64,000 bases of DNA, from positions 1,969,001 to 2,033,000 of the forward strand of contig NZ_CP011388.1 of NCBI RefSeq assembly GCF_001644605.1. Direction: 5' to 3'. The notes under the pieces were generated by a model. It saw nothing but the letters and a program-made list of their open reading frames with translations, ran no database searches and had not been told where the DNA came from. This DNA is from Paenibacillus swuensis (lineage in GTDB: Bacteria; Bacillota; Bacilli; Paenibacillales; DY6). The translations under genes and the position numbers were made by a program. Numbering within the stretch: the stretch's first letter is position 1; every line of letters begins with the position of its first letter. Below, piece by piece: positions 34,918 through 42,147 of the stretch.

Positions 34918-36231
34918 GTGAATATCGACCAACCCCAGCTTAAACTGCGACAGTTATTTGCCTTTTTTATCCCTTTAGGTTTGTCTGCAAGCCTGGTGAC
35001 AATTTCCCATGTCATCATTAACAGCACACTGGCCCGTTCGGCTCAAGCAGAGACCGTCATTGCCAGCTATGCCATAGCGCTCAGCCTGTTGGGTATTACC
35101 GAGCGGCCGGCTATCCTGTTGCGGCAATCTTGCTCGGCTCTCGTACGTGACCGGATTTCGTTCCGTGCGATGTCGGCCGTGGCTTATTATGTGTTTGGGG
35201 CTATTTTCCTCATCGGATTGCTAGTTTCGTTTACTCCCTTGGGTGAATGGATTTTCCTTTATTTGTTCGGTGTGGAATCGTCCTTGCTAGCTCCCACCGT
35301 ACATGTGTATCAAATTCTGATGTTTGTTAGCATATTCTCAGCCATACGTTGTCTCTATCACGGCATTATTATCTTCAATTATAGAACCAAATGGCTTACG
35401 ATCGGGATGGTCATTCGCCTAGTCGTGATGTACCTTATTTCCCTGTATTACATCAACACAGATCGTATTGATAGCGGTAATGTGGGAGCTATTATATTTC
35501 TGGCAGGAATGATAGTTGAGGCCATAGTAAGTGTGTTTGAAGGGCGCAGATTGCTGAAAACAATGCCGGAGAAGAAAGCAGACCATCCCGTCTCTTCTTC
35601 CAAACATGTCATGCGCTTTTATAAACCATTGCTGTATTCATCGGGGATTGCCGTGTTTTTGGGACCAGCGGTTAATGCCATGTTGGGTAAGACGGTAGAC
35701 GTCGAATTGTCCATCGCGTCCTTTGCGATTGCGGCCAGTTTAATCCAGCTGGTGTCGAGCTTCTTCACCTATATGCATCAGATGGTGTTGAATTTCTATC
35801 CGCGTGATGAGCGTGTTGTGAATCGTTTTGCGTTGTTGTTGGGATTCGTTCCGGCAGTTCTCATGGCTGTGCTATGTTATACGCCGCTTGGGGAATGGTT
35901 CATGCTGCATGTGATGGGCGTCAAAGGCCGATTGCTTGAAGAGAGTTTAGATGCTTTGGAAGTGTTTATCCTGTTAGCGCTGATTCTGCCTTGGCTGGAT
36001 TTCTTGAACGGCATCATTATGTTGCGGGGACAAACCAAAGTGATGGTGTGGTCGCAAGGCGCAAACCTCTTGGTTGCGGCGGTGGTGTTGGTTACATGTG
36101 TGGCTTTGGTTCCCGCGTGGGGTGGCCAGATTGGTGCTTTAGCAACCTCCTTGGGATGTGTTGGCGAGATGGGTGTTGTATACTATGTGGTTCGTAAAAC
36201 CTCTCTTGTTTCTTTAGAGGCGGAGGAGTAA
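34918..36231 (+). CDS. MATE-like multi-pass membrane protein
   Basis: 437 residues with twelve predicted membrane helices in two halves that start with similar motifs (FFIPLGLSASLVTISHVIIN and YKPLLYSSGIAVFLGPAVNA). This is the layout of the MATE/MOP superfamily (flippases and multidrug exporters). The conserved early segment NSTLARS fits MATE proteins known from Paenibacillaceae. Substrate unknown. Start GTG 34918 has AGGATGA about nine bases upstream. After the stop a GC-rich palindrome GGCCGGCCGGGCCGGC (near 36258-36275) may terminate transcription; the next 250 bases hold no gene. Confidence 0.8.
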   Translation: MNIDQPQLKLRQLFAFFIPLGLSASLVTISHVIINSTLARSAQAETVIASYAIALSLLGITERPAILLRQSCSALVRDRISFRAMSAVAYYVFGAIFLIGLLVSFTPLGEWIFLYLFGVESSLLAPTVHVYQILMFVSIFSAIRCLYHGIIIFNYRTKWLTIGMVIRLVVMYLISLYYINTDRIDSGNVGAIIFLAGMIVEAIVSVFEGRRLLKTMPEKKADHPVSSSKHVMRFYKPLLYSSGIAVFLGPAVNAMLGKTVDVELSIASFAIAASLIQLVSSFFTYMHQMVLNFYPRDERVVNRFALLLGFVPAVLMAVLCYTPLGEWFMLHVMGVKGRLLEESLDALEVFILLALILPWLDFLNGIIMLRGQTKVMVWSQGANLLVAAVVLVTCVALVPAWGGQIGALATSLGCVGEMGVVYYVVRKTSLVSLEAEE

Positions 36232-36300
36232 TGGCGGATAGGTGAGTTATTTTCTAGAGGCCGGCCGGGCCGGCGGGCGTTCATTATATGTCCAGAACCC

Positions 36301-37620
36301 CAAAAACCCCGTTATCCCATTGACTCAGCAATGGAGAATGACAATGATGATGACGATTGCGGTTCGATAACGATTATGGTTCAATAACAATTCAATGAAG
36401 ATCTGAGTGCATTTTATGACGATAACAAGACAATTCGGGAAATGTAAACACAGCTAATTACATATGACGTAGAAAACTAATCATTAAAAAGGCTAGTTGA
36501 AAAAACATAAAGTTTCACGTTACGCTGCATTGACGAACTGGTAGGAATGCGGGGGCGTCGATATTAACTGTTTGTATGTGATCGTAGTGGTGGTTGCGAG
36601 CAATTTAAACAACTTTACGACTCCTTTGTTAGGCCGTACGGAATTAAGGACACGAAATGAAAGCTCGTCCAAATAGGCCTGGAGGTGCTTAGGGCTTACG
36701 CCAAAGTATCTGTCGTTGATGCTGTCGGTGACCATTTGGCATATAAGCAGTAACGTTTCGGAGGCACGAAAATCATTCGTATATTTATACACATTGGGAA
36801 ATTTAACGTTGGAATGCACATGTTGAATAAGAAAATCTCCCCAATCTGTATCATATGGATCTCTATGTGCTCTGAAAGAGGATATGTGGACATGCTTCAA
36901 CTTAAAATAGGTCACTTCACCAAATAAATTTAAGGATGCTCCAGCAATGAACGGTTCTTGATTGTGTTGTTGCTGAGACGCGTCTAGCCCGTAGTTCTGA
37001 TGATTGTAATGGGAGTAAGTTACTTCAACCAATCCATTCAAAAGTTGCTTGGCGTCTGCGCAAGAGATCGAGTAACGAATTTTGTGGAAGATGAGCCAGG
37101 CCGTTTTGTAAGTGACAGAGAGGACTTTAGCTAATTGGAGAGCATTAGTGGATGATGAAGGATCTGCAAGAAGAAAAAGAGCATAGAACCACTTATGTAA
37201 AGCAGTTCGGCTGCCTTCCATAATTGTTCCTTTAATAAGAGAAGTTTGATGTCTACAGGTATAACACTGATACAGAGGCAACCGGCGGGTGTTGATAATT
37301 GTTGCACCGTTATGCCCGCATCGTGAACATACGAACCCGTTACGCCACCTGATCGAAGTCAGTACATCCACGCAAGCCGCTTCATCACAGTACTTCTTAC
37401 GAAATTGATCGAATGTAACCTCGTCCGCCAAAATCTAACCCCCTCAGAACAGCTCCCGTTAACTTCAAATTAATTATACCAAACAAGTGTTCTTATTTCA
37501 ATAAAATTAGTAAAATTATTCAAAAATAATATATATATTATATCAGTGGATTATTAATTTATTGGAAATTTTAAGTTGTAGTAGGACCCGCGCTGAGACA
37601 ATGGGATAACCCCCTTTTTG
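36301..37620 (-). mobile_element. IS1595-like element, full-length gene, right end duplicated
   Basis: The element encloses the 303-residue transposase-like gene. Its left end (36301-36330) reads CAAAAACCCCGTTATCCC then ATTGACTCAGC. Its right end (37592-37618), read inward on the minus strand, is AAAAAGGGGGTTATCCC then ATTGTCTCAGC. The core GTTATCCCATTGNCTCAGC is shared and inverted, and it matches the spacing in the degraded copy at 15.6 kb. The right end lies in the first unit of a 4 x 55 bp array, so the outer boundary is ambiguous. No target duplication could be defined. Confidence 0.85.
36520..37431 (-). CDS. IS1595-like transposase-related protein lacking the usual first catalytic Asp
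   Basis: 303 residues. N-terminal zinc ribbon (CSRCGHNGA and CYTCR) leads into GTIMEGSRTALHKWFYALFL and the helix VTYKTAWLIFHKIRYS, all typical of IS1595-family transposases. After GLVEV the family has D-E-T-Y, but here it reads TYSHYNHQNY, so the first DDE aspartate is missing; the middle Asp region is also not recognisable. The C-terminal KHLQAYLDELSFRVLN motif is kept. The frame is intact and starts at ATG 37429-37431 downstream of AGGGGG. It may be an inactive or repurposed transposase, or one with a shifted active site. Confidence 0.85.
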   Translation of the reverse strand: MADEVTFDQFRKKYCDEAACVDVLTSIRWRNGFVCSRCGHNGATIINTRRLPLYQCYTCRHQTSLIKGTIMEGSRTALHKWFYALFLLADPSSSTNALQLAKVLSVTYKTAWLIFHKIRYSISCADAKQLLNGLVEVTYSHYNHQNYGLDASQQQHNQEPFIAGASLNLFGEVTYFKLKHVHISSFRAHRDPYDTDWGDFLIQHVHSNVKFPNVYKYTNDFRASETLLLICQMVTDSINDRYFGVSPKHLQAYLDELSFRVLNSVRPNKGVVKLFKLLATTTTITYKQLISTPPHSYQFVNAA

Positions 37621-37800
37621 ACCAAAAAAAGAGTAATTGGATCCGTGCAGAGACAATGGGATAACCCCTTTTTGACCGAAAAAAGAGTAACTGGATCCGT
37701 GCTGAGACAATGGGATAACCCCCTTTTTGACCAAAAAAAGAGTAATTGGATCCGTGCTGAGACAATGGGATAACCCCTTTTTGGGCAAAAAAAGACCATC
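37584..37800. repeat. Tandem array of four 54-55 bp units carrying the IS end
   Basis: Units begin at 37584, 37639, 37693 and 37748 with GGAYCCGYGC-AGAGACAATG. Each contains GAGACAATGGGATAACCCC, i.e. the terminal inverted repeat of the adjacent IS1595-like element, followed by TTTTTGACC and an A tract. Units differ at only a few positions. Frames open through it in three phases give the same repeated peptides and are not genes. It lies downstream of cbiB and its last unit overlaps the cbiB terminator. There are no variable spacers, so it is not CRISPR. Confidence 0.9.
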
Positions 37801-37814
37801 GCACCGCGCGACGG
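37787..37814 (-). terminator. Terminator of the cobalamin operon (after cbiB)
   Basis: On the minus strand CCGTCGCGC pairs with GTGCGATGG (two G-U pairs) and is followed by TCTTTTTTT. Confidence 0.8.
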
Positions 37815-37838
37815 ATTTTTTAACATTATATTCCATTA

Positions 37839-38810
37839 TCACGCGACCCATAACAATAGCGCAGTAAACACCACAAACAACGCCGACGACCCATACATCA
37901 ACTTTACCGTGGAGCGAATATGGCCAGGTTGCAGCGATTGCAAGGCATCACCCATCCGGGCGCGGTCCGAAGGAACGCCCTTGTAATAGTTCAGACCGCC
38001 AAGCTGCACTCCCAACGCGCCCGCGACGGCGGACTCGGGGAAGCCGCTGTTCGGACTCGGATGGCGGCGCGCATCCCGGCCGACCGTGCGCAGCATGCGC
38101 CCAACCGGCAGCCTCATCAAGAAGGCTGCCCCCGCCAATGCCAGCACGGTCAACCGGGCCGGCAACCAGTTCGCGACATCGTCGAGCCGAGCTGAAGCAT
38201 ACCCGAGATGAAGGTAACGCTCGTTCTTATAACCGACCATCGAGTCCAGTGTGTTCACGGCGCGGTAAGCCATCGCAAGCGGCGCGCCGCCGATCGCCGC
38301 ATAGAACAGCGGCGAAATGATTCCGTCGACGATATTTTCGGCGACGGTCTCCACCGCGCCGCGCGTAATCTCGGCCTCATCCAGGTCGGCGGTATCCCGC
38401 CCGACCACCATGCCGAGTGCCCGCCGCGAGGCAATCAAGTCCCCGCGTGCAAGGCAGCGGAAGATGTCCATCCCGGCTTGGGCGAGCCCTTTGGCGGCAA
38501 CGGTGGTGGCGATCAGCCACACCTCAGCCCCCAAAGCCGCCCAGGGATGGATCATCGCGAGCAGCCGCAGCAGCGCCCAAGTGAGCGCGAAGGAGCCGCC
38601 GACGAGCGCGATCGGCAACAGGAAGCCCGCGCGCTTCAGGCCGCGGGCTGACTCTACGCGCCGGCGAATCGCCCGCTCGAGCGCTGAAATGGTTCGCCCC
38701 ATCCCCACAACAGGATGGGGCACCTTGCGGGGATCGCCGACAATCAGGTCCGTAATGTAGGCGGCAACCAGGATTAGCGGAGGCAGAAAAATGGAGGATA
38801 GTATCATCAT
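37839..38810 (-). CDS. cbiB: Adenosylcobinamide-phosphate synthase
   Basis: 323 residues, a polytopic membrane protein of the CbiB/CobD family. Motifs are DLIVGDPRKVPHPVVGMGR at the N-terminus, VGRDTADLDEAEITRGAVET, ENIVDGIISPLFYA, VNTLDSMVGYKNERY and PSPNSGFPESAVAGALGVQL. It joins aminopropanol phosphate to adenosylcobyric acid, giving adenosylcobinamide phosphate. Last gene of the cobalamin operon, six bases after cbiZ, and followed by a terminator. GC content is high relative to the window. Confidence 0.95.
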   Translation of the reverse strand: MMILSSIFLPPLILVAAYITDLIVGDPRKVPHPVVGMGRTISALERAIRRRVESARGLKRAGFLLPIALVGGSFALTWALLRLLAMIHPWAALGAEVWLIATTVAAKGLAQAGMDIFRCLARGDLIASRRALGMVVGRDTADLDEAEITRGAVETVAENIVDGIISPLFYAAIGGAPLAMAYRAVNTLDSMVGYKNERYLHLGYASARLDDVANWLPARLTVLALAGAAFLMRLPVGRMLRTVGRDARRHPSPNSGFPESAVAGALGVQLGGLNYYKGVPSDRARMGDALQSLQPGHIRSTVKLMYGSSALFVVFTALLLWVA

Positions 38811-38816
38811 TGGCGG

Positions 38817-39533
38817 TTAATCCTCCTTTTGCGTGCGGACCGCTTCGTGCACAGTAGCATATACCAGACGCCCCACCGCATTACCCCATGTGGTTGCAAC
38901 ACCCGCGTACTGATGAGTCAATTCTGAAGGACCCGTCTGGGTGACCGCAACGGCTATAGCATCCGTTGTGGTGCCGGTCGCTTGCAGCCCGTTCTCACGG
39001 TCTAGGATGTTCAGCTCTTGCAATGCCGCCGTCTTGGCTTCTGTAGCCGTAATAACCGCGTTAATCATAGCCGCATCCGACAATCGCCCCTCCAGCAAAA
39101 TAAACGTATTAATCGTTCCCGCCCGGTAAGCCGGGAAGGTTGTTCGCGCCACCCCGGCTCTTGCGCCATTGGATGTTCCTGCCGTACTGCACACGAGCAG
39201 CTTATATCCATCCCCCTCTTCTTCAGCAAAAGAGGCATGCGTAAGATGCGCCGCGGTCTGTAAACCCACACAACGTTCTGAAGGATACCCCCAGAACACG
39301 AGCTGGCGCCGCATCATGGCTTCCGGATCCGAACAATCATAGCTAAGCGGTACTTTCCAATTGATGAGGTGATCAGCCGTACGCCGACCTCCGCCAAAAG
39401 GCGCGCTGCTCACGACATCCATCGTGAAAGGCGCCTTAAACAGCATATGATCTCCCTCTTCCGCCAGCCGGCATTGCCAGTGGGGAAAGAGAAGGGATTT
39501 GTATTCTTTTGAACCGCGGAAAGGTTGTGTCAT
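38817..39533 (-). CDS. cbiZ: Adenosylcobinamide amidohydrolase CbiZ
   Basis: 238 residues from ATG 39531-39533, with GGAG nine bases upstream; the longer frame begins at a TTG inside a 12-bp repeat tract. Family motifs are VSSAPFGGGRRTADHLINW, the CSTAGTSNGARAG region, GTINTFILLEGRLSDAAMI and DAIAVAVT. CbiZ removes the aminopropanol side chain of salvaged (pseudo)cobinamides to give adenosylcobyric acid, which CbiB re-amidates. Together with BtuFCD this lets the cell remodel imported corrinoids. Confidence 0.94.
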   Translation of the reverse strand: MTQPFRGSKEYKSLLFPHWQCRLAEEGDHMLFKAPFTMDVVSSAPFGGGRRTADHLINWKVPLSYDCSDPEAMMRRQLVFWGYPSERCVGLQTAAHLTHASFAEEEGDGYKLLVCSTAGTSNGARAGVARTTFPAYRAGTINTFILLEGRLSDAAMINAVITATEAKTAALQELNILDRENGLQATGTTTDAIAVAVTQTGPSELTHQYAGVATTWGNAVGRLVYATVHEAVRTQKED

Positions 39534-39543
39534 CTCTTTATTC

Positions 39544-39598
39544 TCCAATTCGTATTCCAATTCGTATCCACTTCGTATCCCACTTCGTATACCAATCC
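39544..39598. repeat. Degenerate 12-bp tandem repeat before cbiZ
   Basis: About four copies of a unit like CCAATTCGTATT / CCACTTCGTATC lie between cobS and cbiZ. The last copies carry the ribosome site of cbiZ (GGAG in minus orientation), so copy number could change the leader. Confidence 0.7.
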
Positions 39599-39624
39599 GT
39601 TATTTCAATCTAATCCGCCAATGT

Positions 39625-40365
39625 TCAAAATCGGGTCAAAATCACACATCCCATTAAAGCAGCAATTTCAGCCCATTCAATCAACGCACCATAGCCGTCC
39701 CCTGTAAATCCGCCCAGAATACGAACCATTTTGCGACTAAACAACCAGCATGATGCTCCGACGGCCAGCACCCACAGTGCGCCGTACCATCCAAAGATCA
39801 TCACCGAAGCGGCAGATATCCACATTCCATGCACCCCTAATACAAAAGGAGTTAGATGTGTTTGCAGTCCTGTGCCAAGACCTGATGCTGAAATATACGG
39901 GTACTTTCTCATCGCCGCCACCATCATAAATCGCGCTAGTGCTGGTATGAGCAGAAGGGTGAGTAGGGGAGCTTTTGAAATCAGAATCGTGTATACCGCT
40001 GCCGTCTTTAACAACAACAGAACGATCGCGGCCAAAACCCCCATCGCGCCGACGCGGCTGTCTTTCATAATCTCCAGCATGCGTTCCCTGCTCCGGTTAC
40101 TTCCCAGGCCATCCGCCAAATCCATCCAACCGTCCAGATGCAGACCACCCGTGATATAGATCCACAACCCCACCATACATACCGCTGCCAAAGGGGCTCC
40201 GAAAAGGTGCTCTAATGGCTCTGAAGCCACTACGATCAGCAATCCGATCATCAGACCGATCAAAGGATAAAATCTCGGACTTCGCTCCCAATCCCCCGGA
40301 CGGTTGGTGAAAGCGGGCACGGGAATTCGAGTCATGAACGCCAACGCATGCCAAAACGCGCTCAT
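39625..40365 (-). CDS. cobS: Adenosylcobinamide-GDP ribazoletransferase (cobalamin synthase)
   Basis: 246 residues, a membrane protein with about six helices. Signature pieces are FMTRIPVP near the start, GGLHLDGWMDLADGLGSNRS with its acidic Mg2+-binding residues, RVGAMGVLAAIV and the C-terminal GGFTGDGYGALIEWAEIAALM. It joins alpha-ribazole (phosphate) from CobT chemistry to GDP-cobinamide from CobU, the last step of the nucleotide-loop pathway. Start ATG overlaps the cobU stop by four bases. Confidence 0.96.
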   Translation of the reverse strand: MSAFWHALAFMTRIPVPAFTNRPGDWERSPRFYPLIGLMIGLLIVVASEPLEHLFGAPLAAVCMVGLWIYITGGLHLDGWMDLADGLGSNRSRERMLEIMKDSRVGAMGVLAAIVLLLLKTAAVYTILISKAPLLTLLLIPALARFMMVAAMRKYPYISASGLGTGLQTHLTPFVLGVHGMWISAASVMIFGWYGALWVLAVGASCWLFSRKMVRILGGFTGDGYGALIEWAEIAALMGCVILTRF

Positions 40366-40967
40366 CCTTTCAGCCTCAAGGGAAGGCCGCTAATCACAGC
40401 AAATACTTCATCCGCCTCAGCCGCAAGCTGTTGGTTCGCATCCCCGATGACATCTTGAAACCACCGCCCCAGCGGATTCATAGCCACACCGCCCCAGCCC
40501 ACTTCATCCGTCACTATGAAAACTGCGGCCTCAGTCGATAGTTTTGTTCGCATCGCATGCAACCATTGCTGTATCTCATCTTTTACGTGCATTGTCACTT
40601 CGTCGGAACGACATTGCTCCTCCGAAACCGCCATAAGTTGATTGCCCACCCACGCCGAAAGGGAATCGACAAGAATGACAGGATAACCTTCATAGTTAGC
40701 AACGCCTTCAGTAAGCTTGTCCGGCGTTTCCAACAGCCCCCATTCGGAGGGGCGGCGATTTCGATGCGCTTCGATTCTGGTCCGCATCTCGTCATCATAA
40801 ATGTGACCGGTTGCGACGTAGAGGACAGAGCCGTTAGTGATTGGGGATGAAGATTGGGAGGTCGGCAAGATAGTGGAGGCCCCGGCAAGGCTAAGTTGAT
40901 GGGCCATCTCCTCAGCATAACGGCTCTTCCCTGAACGGACACCGCCGCTAATCATAATCAATTTCAT
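40362..40967 (-). CDS. cobU: Adenosylcobinamide kinase / GTP:cobinamide-P guanylyltransferase
   Basis: 201 residues. P-loop GGVRSGKSRYAEEMA, then YVATGHIYDDEMRTRIEAHR with the guanylylated His, DSLSAWVGN, and DEVGWGGVAMNPLGRWFQD. It phosphorylates and then GMP-activates cobinamide. Between the P-loop strand and YVATGH there is an extra Ser/Thr-rich stretch of about 15 residues. Four-base overlaps with the genes on both sides (40964-40967 and 40362-40365) show tight coupling. Confidence 0.95.
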   Translation of the reverse strand: MKLIMISGGVRSGKSRYAEEMAHQLSLAGASTILPTSQSSSPITNGSVLYVATGHIYDDEMRTRIEAHRNRRPSEWGLLETPDKLTEGVANYEGYPVILVDSLSAWVGNQLMAVSEEQCRSDEVTMHVKDEIQQWLHAMRTKLSTEAAVFIVTDEVGWGGVAMNPLGRWFQDVIGDANQQLAAEADEVFAVISGLPLRLKG

Positions 40968-42118
40968 AAGCTGCTTCCTTTCCGCTCCTGCGCAAAGGCT
41001 CTTAAAGCCGTCAGCAGCCTGTCATTATCTGCGGGTCCCCGCACCGCGATGCGGAAGTCATGCGGCGTGAGCCCTTCATACATCGCGCAGTTCCGGATCA
41101 TGATGCCCCGCAATCCCATGGCGCTTTGGAGTTCAGCCGCTGTCCACGGTTCCGGCAGCCGCACTAGCAGGAAATTAGCGGCGCTTGGCCATACGGTCCA
41201 GCCTAAATCTGGAGCCTGAAGGGCCTTAACTAATCGCTTACGCTCTCTATGGACCAATGCCCTGGTGGATTGCTCGAATTCGGCCAAGGATGGGTCCAGA
41301 CAACCTTCACCCGCCAGTAAAGCCAGCGCATTTACGCTCCAAGTCACTTGTTTACCTCGCATGCGTTCCGCCACGGAACGGTGTGCAATTGCATAGCCAA
41401 GGCGAAGGCCCGGTATGCCATAAAATTTGGTCATGGAATGGATGATGATTAATCGTGTGTATTTTGACAGCTCAGAGAGTAAGGTAACCCGCTCTTCCGG
41501 GGGGATAAAATCGACGAAAGCCTCATCCAACACCAAATACGAACCGACCGCTTCGGCGCGGTCAGCTAATGCTCTCAGCTCCTCCAACGGATACGTGCTG
41601 CCTGTCGGGTTGTTGGGATGTCCGAGGAATACCAGATCCGCTTGCTCAAGTAAGGCTAACAGTTCGTCCAACGTAGGGCGGAAATCGCGTTCGGCTTTAC
41701 CGGTTACCGTGATGACCCGGGAACCGAATTGCTCCGCGAGCGAAGCGTATTCAGAGAAGCAAGGGGCCGCGATGCCCACTGCCCGAACATCCAGCCCCAA
41801 CAAGGCAAGCGCCATGCATTCGGCGGCACCGTTGCCAACGACTAGTTCTTCTGGGTCGACGCCTAATCTGGCAGCTAATTTTCGCCGAAAGTTACGATGC
41901 GCAGGGTCGGGGTAATGTAAAATTTCCGGCAAGCCGTTCACTAACGCTTCGAGTACTTGTACAGGAGTGCCTAGCGGATTAATGTTAGCGCTGAAATCCA
42001 ACATTTGATTGGGTTTATATCCGAATAGAGCTGCCGCGGTATCCCGGTCCCCTCCGTGTCCGTACGTTTCCAGATTCCCTTGTGTATTCGTGCTCACGAT
42101 TCCTGTATTCCTGCTCAT
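40964..42118 (-). CDS. cobD: L-threonine-O-3-phosphate decarboxylase (CobD/CobC type)
   Basis: 384 residues from ATG 42116-42118 (CGGGGTT upstream; a TTG eight codons earlier is the alternative). It is a fold-type I PLP enzyme related to histidinol-phosphate aminotransferase: DFSANINPLGTP, GNGAAECM, HPNNPTGSTYP, VLDEAFVDFIP, and the PLP lysine in HSMTKFYGIPGLRLGY. It supplies (R)-1-amino-2-propanol phosphate for CbiB. HisC would look alike, but the cobalamin operon context and N-terminal YGHGGDRDTAA settle the call. Confidence 0.92.
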   Translation of the reverse strand: MSRNTGIVSTNTQGNLETYGHGGDRDTAAALFGYKPNQMLDFSANINPLGTPVQVLEALVNGLPEILHYPDPAHRNFRRKLAARLGVDPEELVVGNGAAECMALALLGLDVRAVGIAAPCFSEYASLAEQFGSRVITVTGKAERDFRPTLDELLALLEQADLVFLGHPNNPTGSTYPLEELRALADRAEAVGSYLVLDEAFVDFIPPEERVTLLSELSKYTRLIIIHSMTKFYGIPGLRLGYAIAHRSVAERMRGKQVTWSVNALALLAGEGCLDPSLAEFEQSTRALVHRERKRLVKALQAPDLGWTVWPSAANFLLVRLPEPWTAAELQSAMGLRGIMIRNCAMYEGLTPHDFRIAVRGPADNDRLLTALRAFAQERKGSSL

Positions 42119-42147
42119 TACACAACCCCGTTCCCTTAACAAAACTG

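Noticed and set aside
36301-36330. DnaA boxes (TTATCC-like words) indicating an origin
   Set aside because: The word is TTATCCCAT, not TTATCCACA, and occurs as inverted IS ends at both sides of a transposase-like gene.
37584-37800. CRISPR-like array
   Set aside because: Units are 54-55 bp and nearly identical from end to end, with no variable spacers and no cas genes nearby. They repeat the IS terminal sequence.
37543-37851. Three overlapping ORFs of 77-102 codons with repeated peptides
   Set aside because: They only exist because the 55-bp repeat is open in all three frames. The peptides are identical translations of the repeat and lack ribosome sites.
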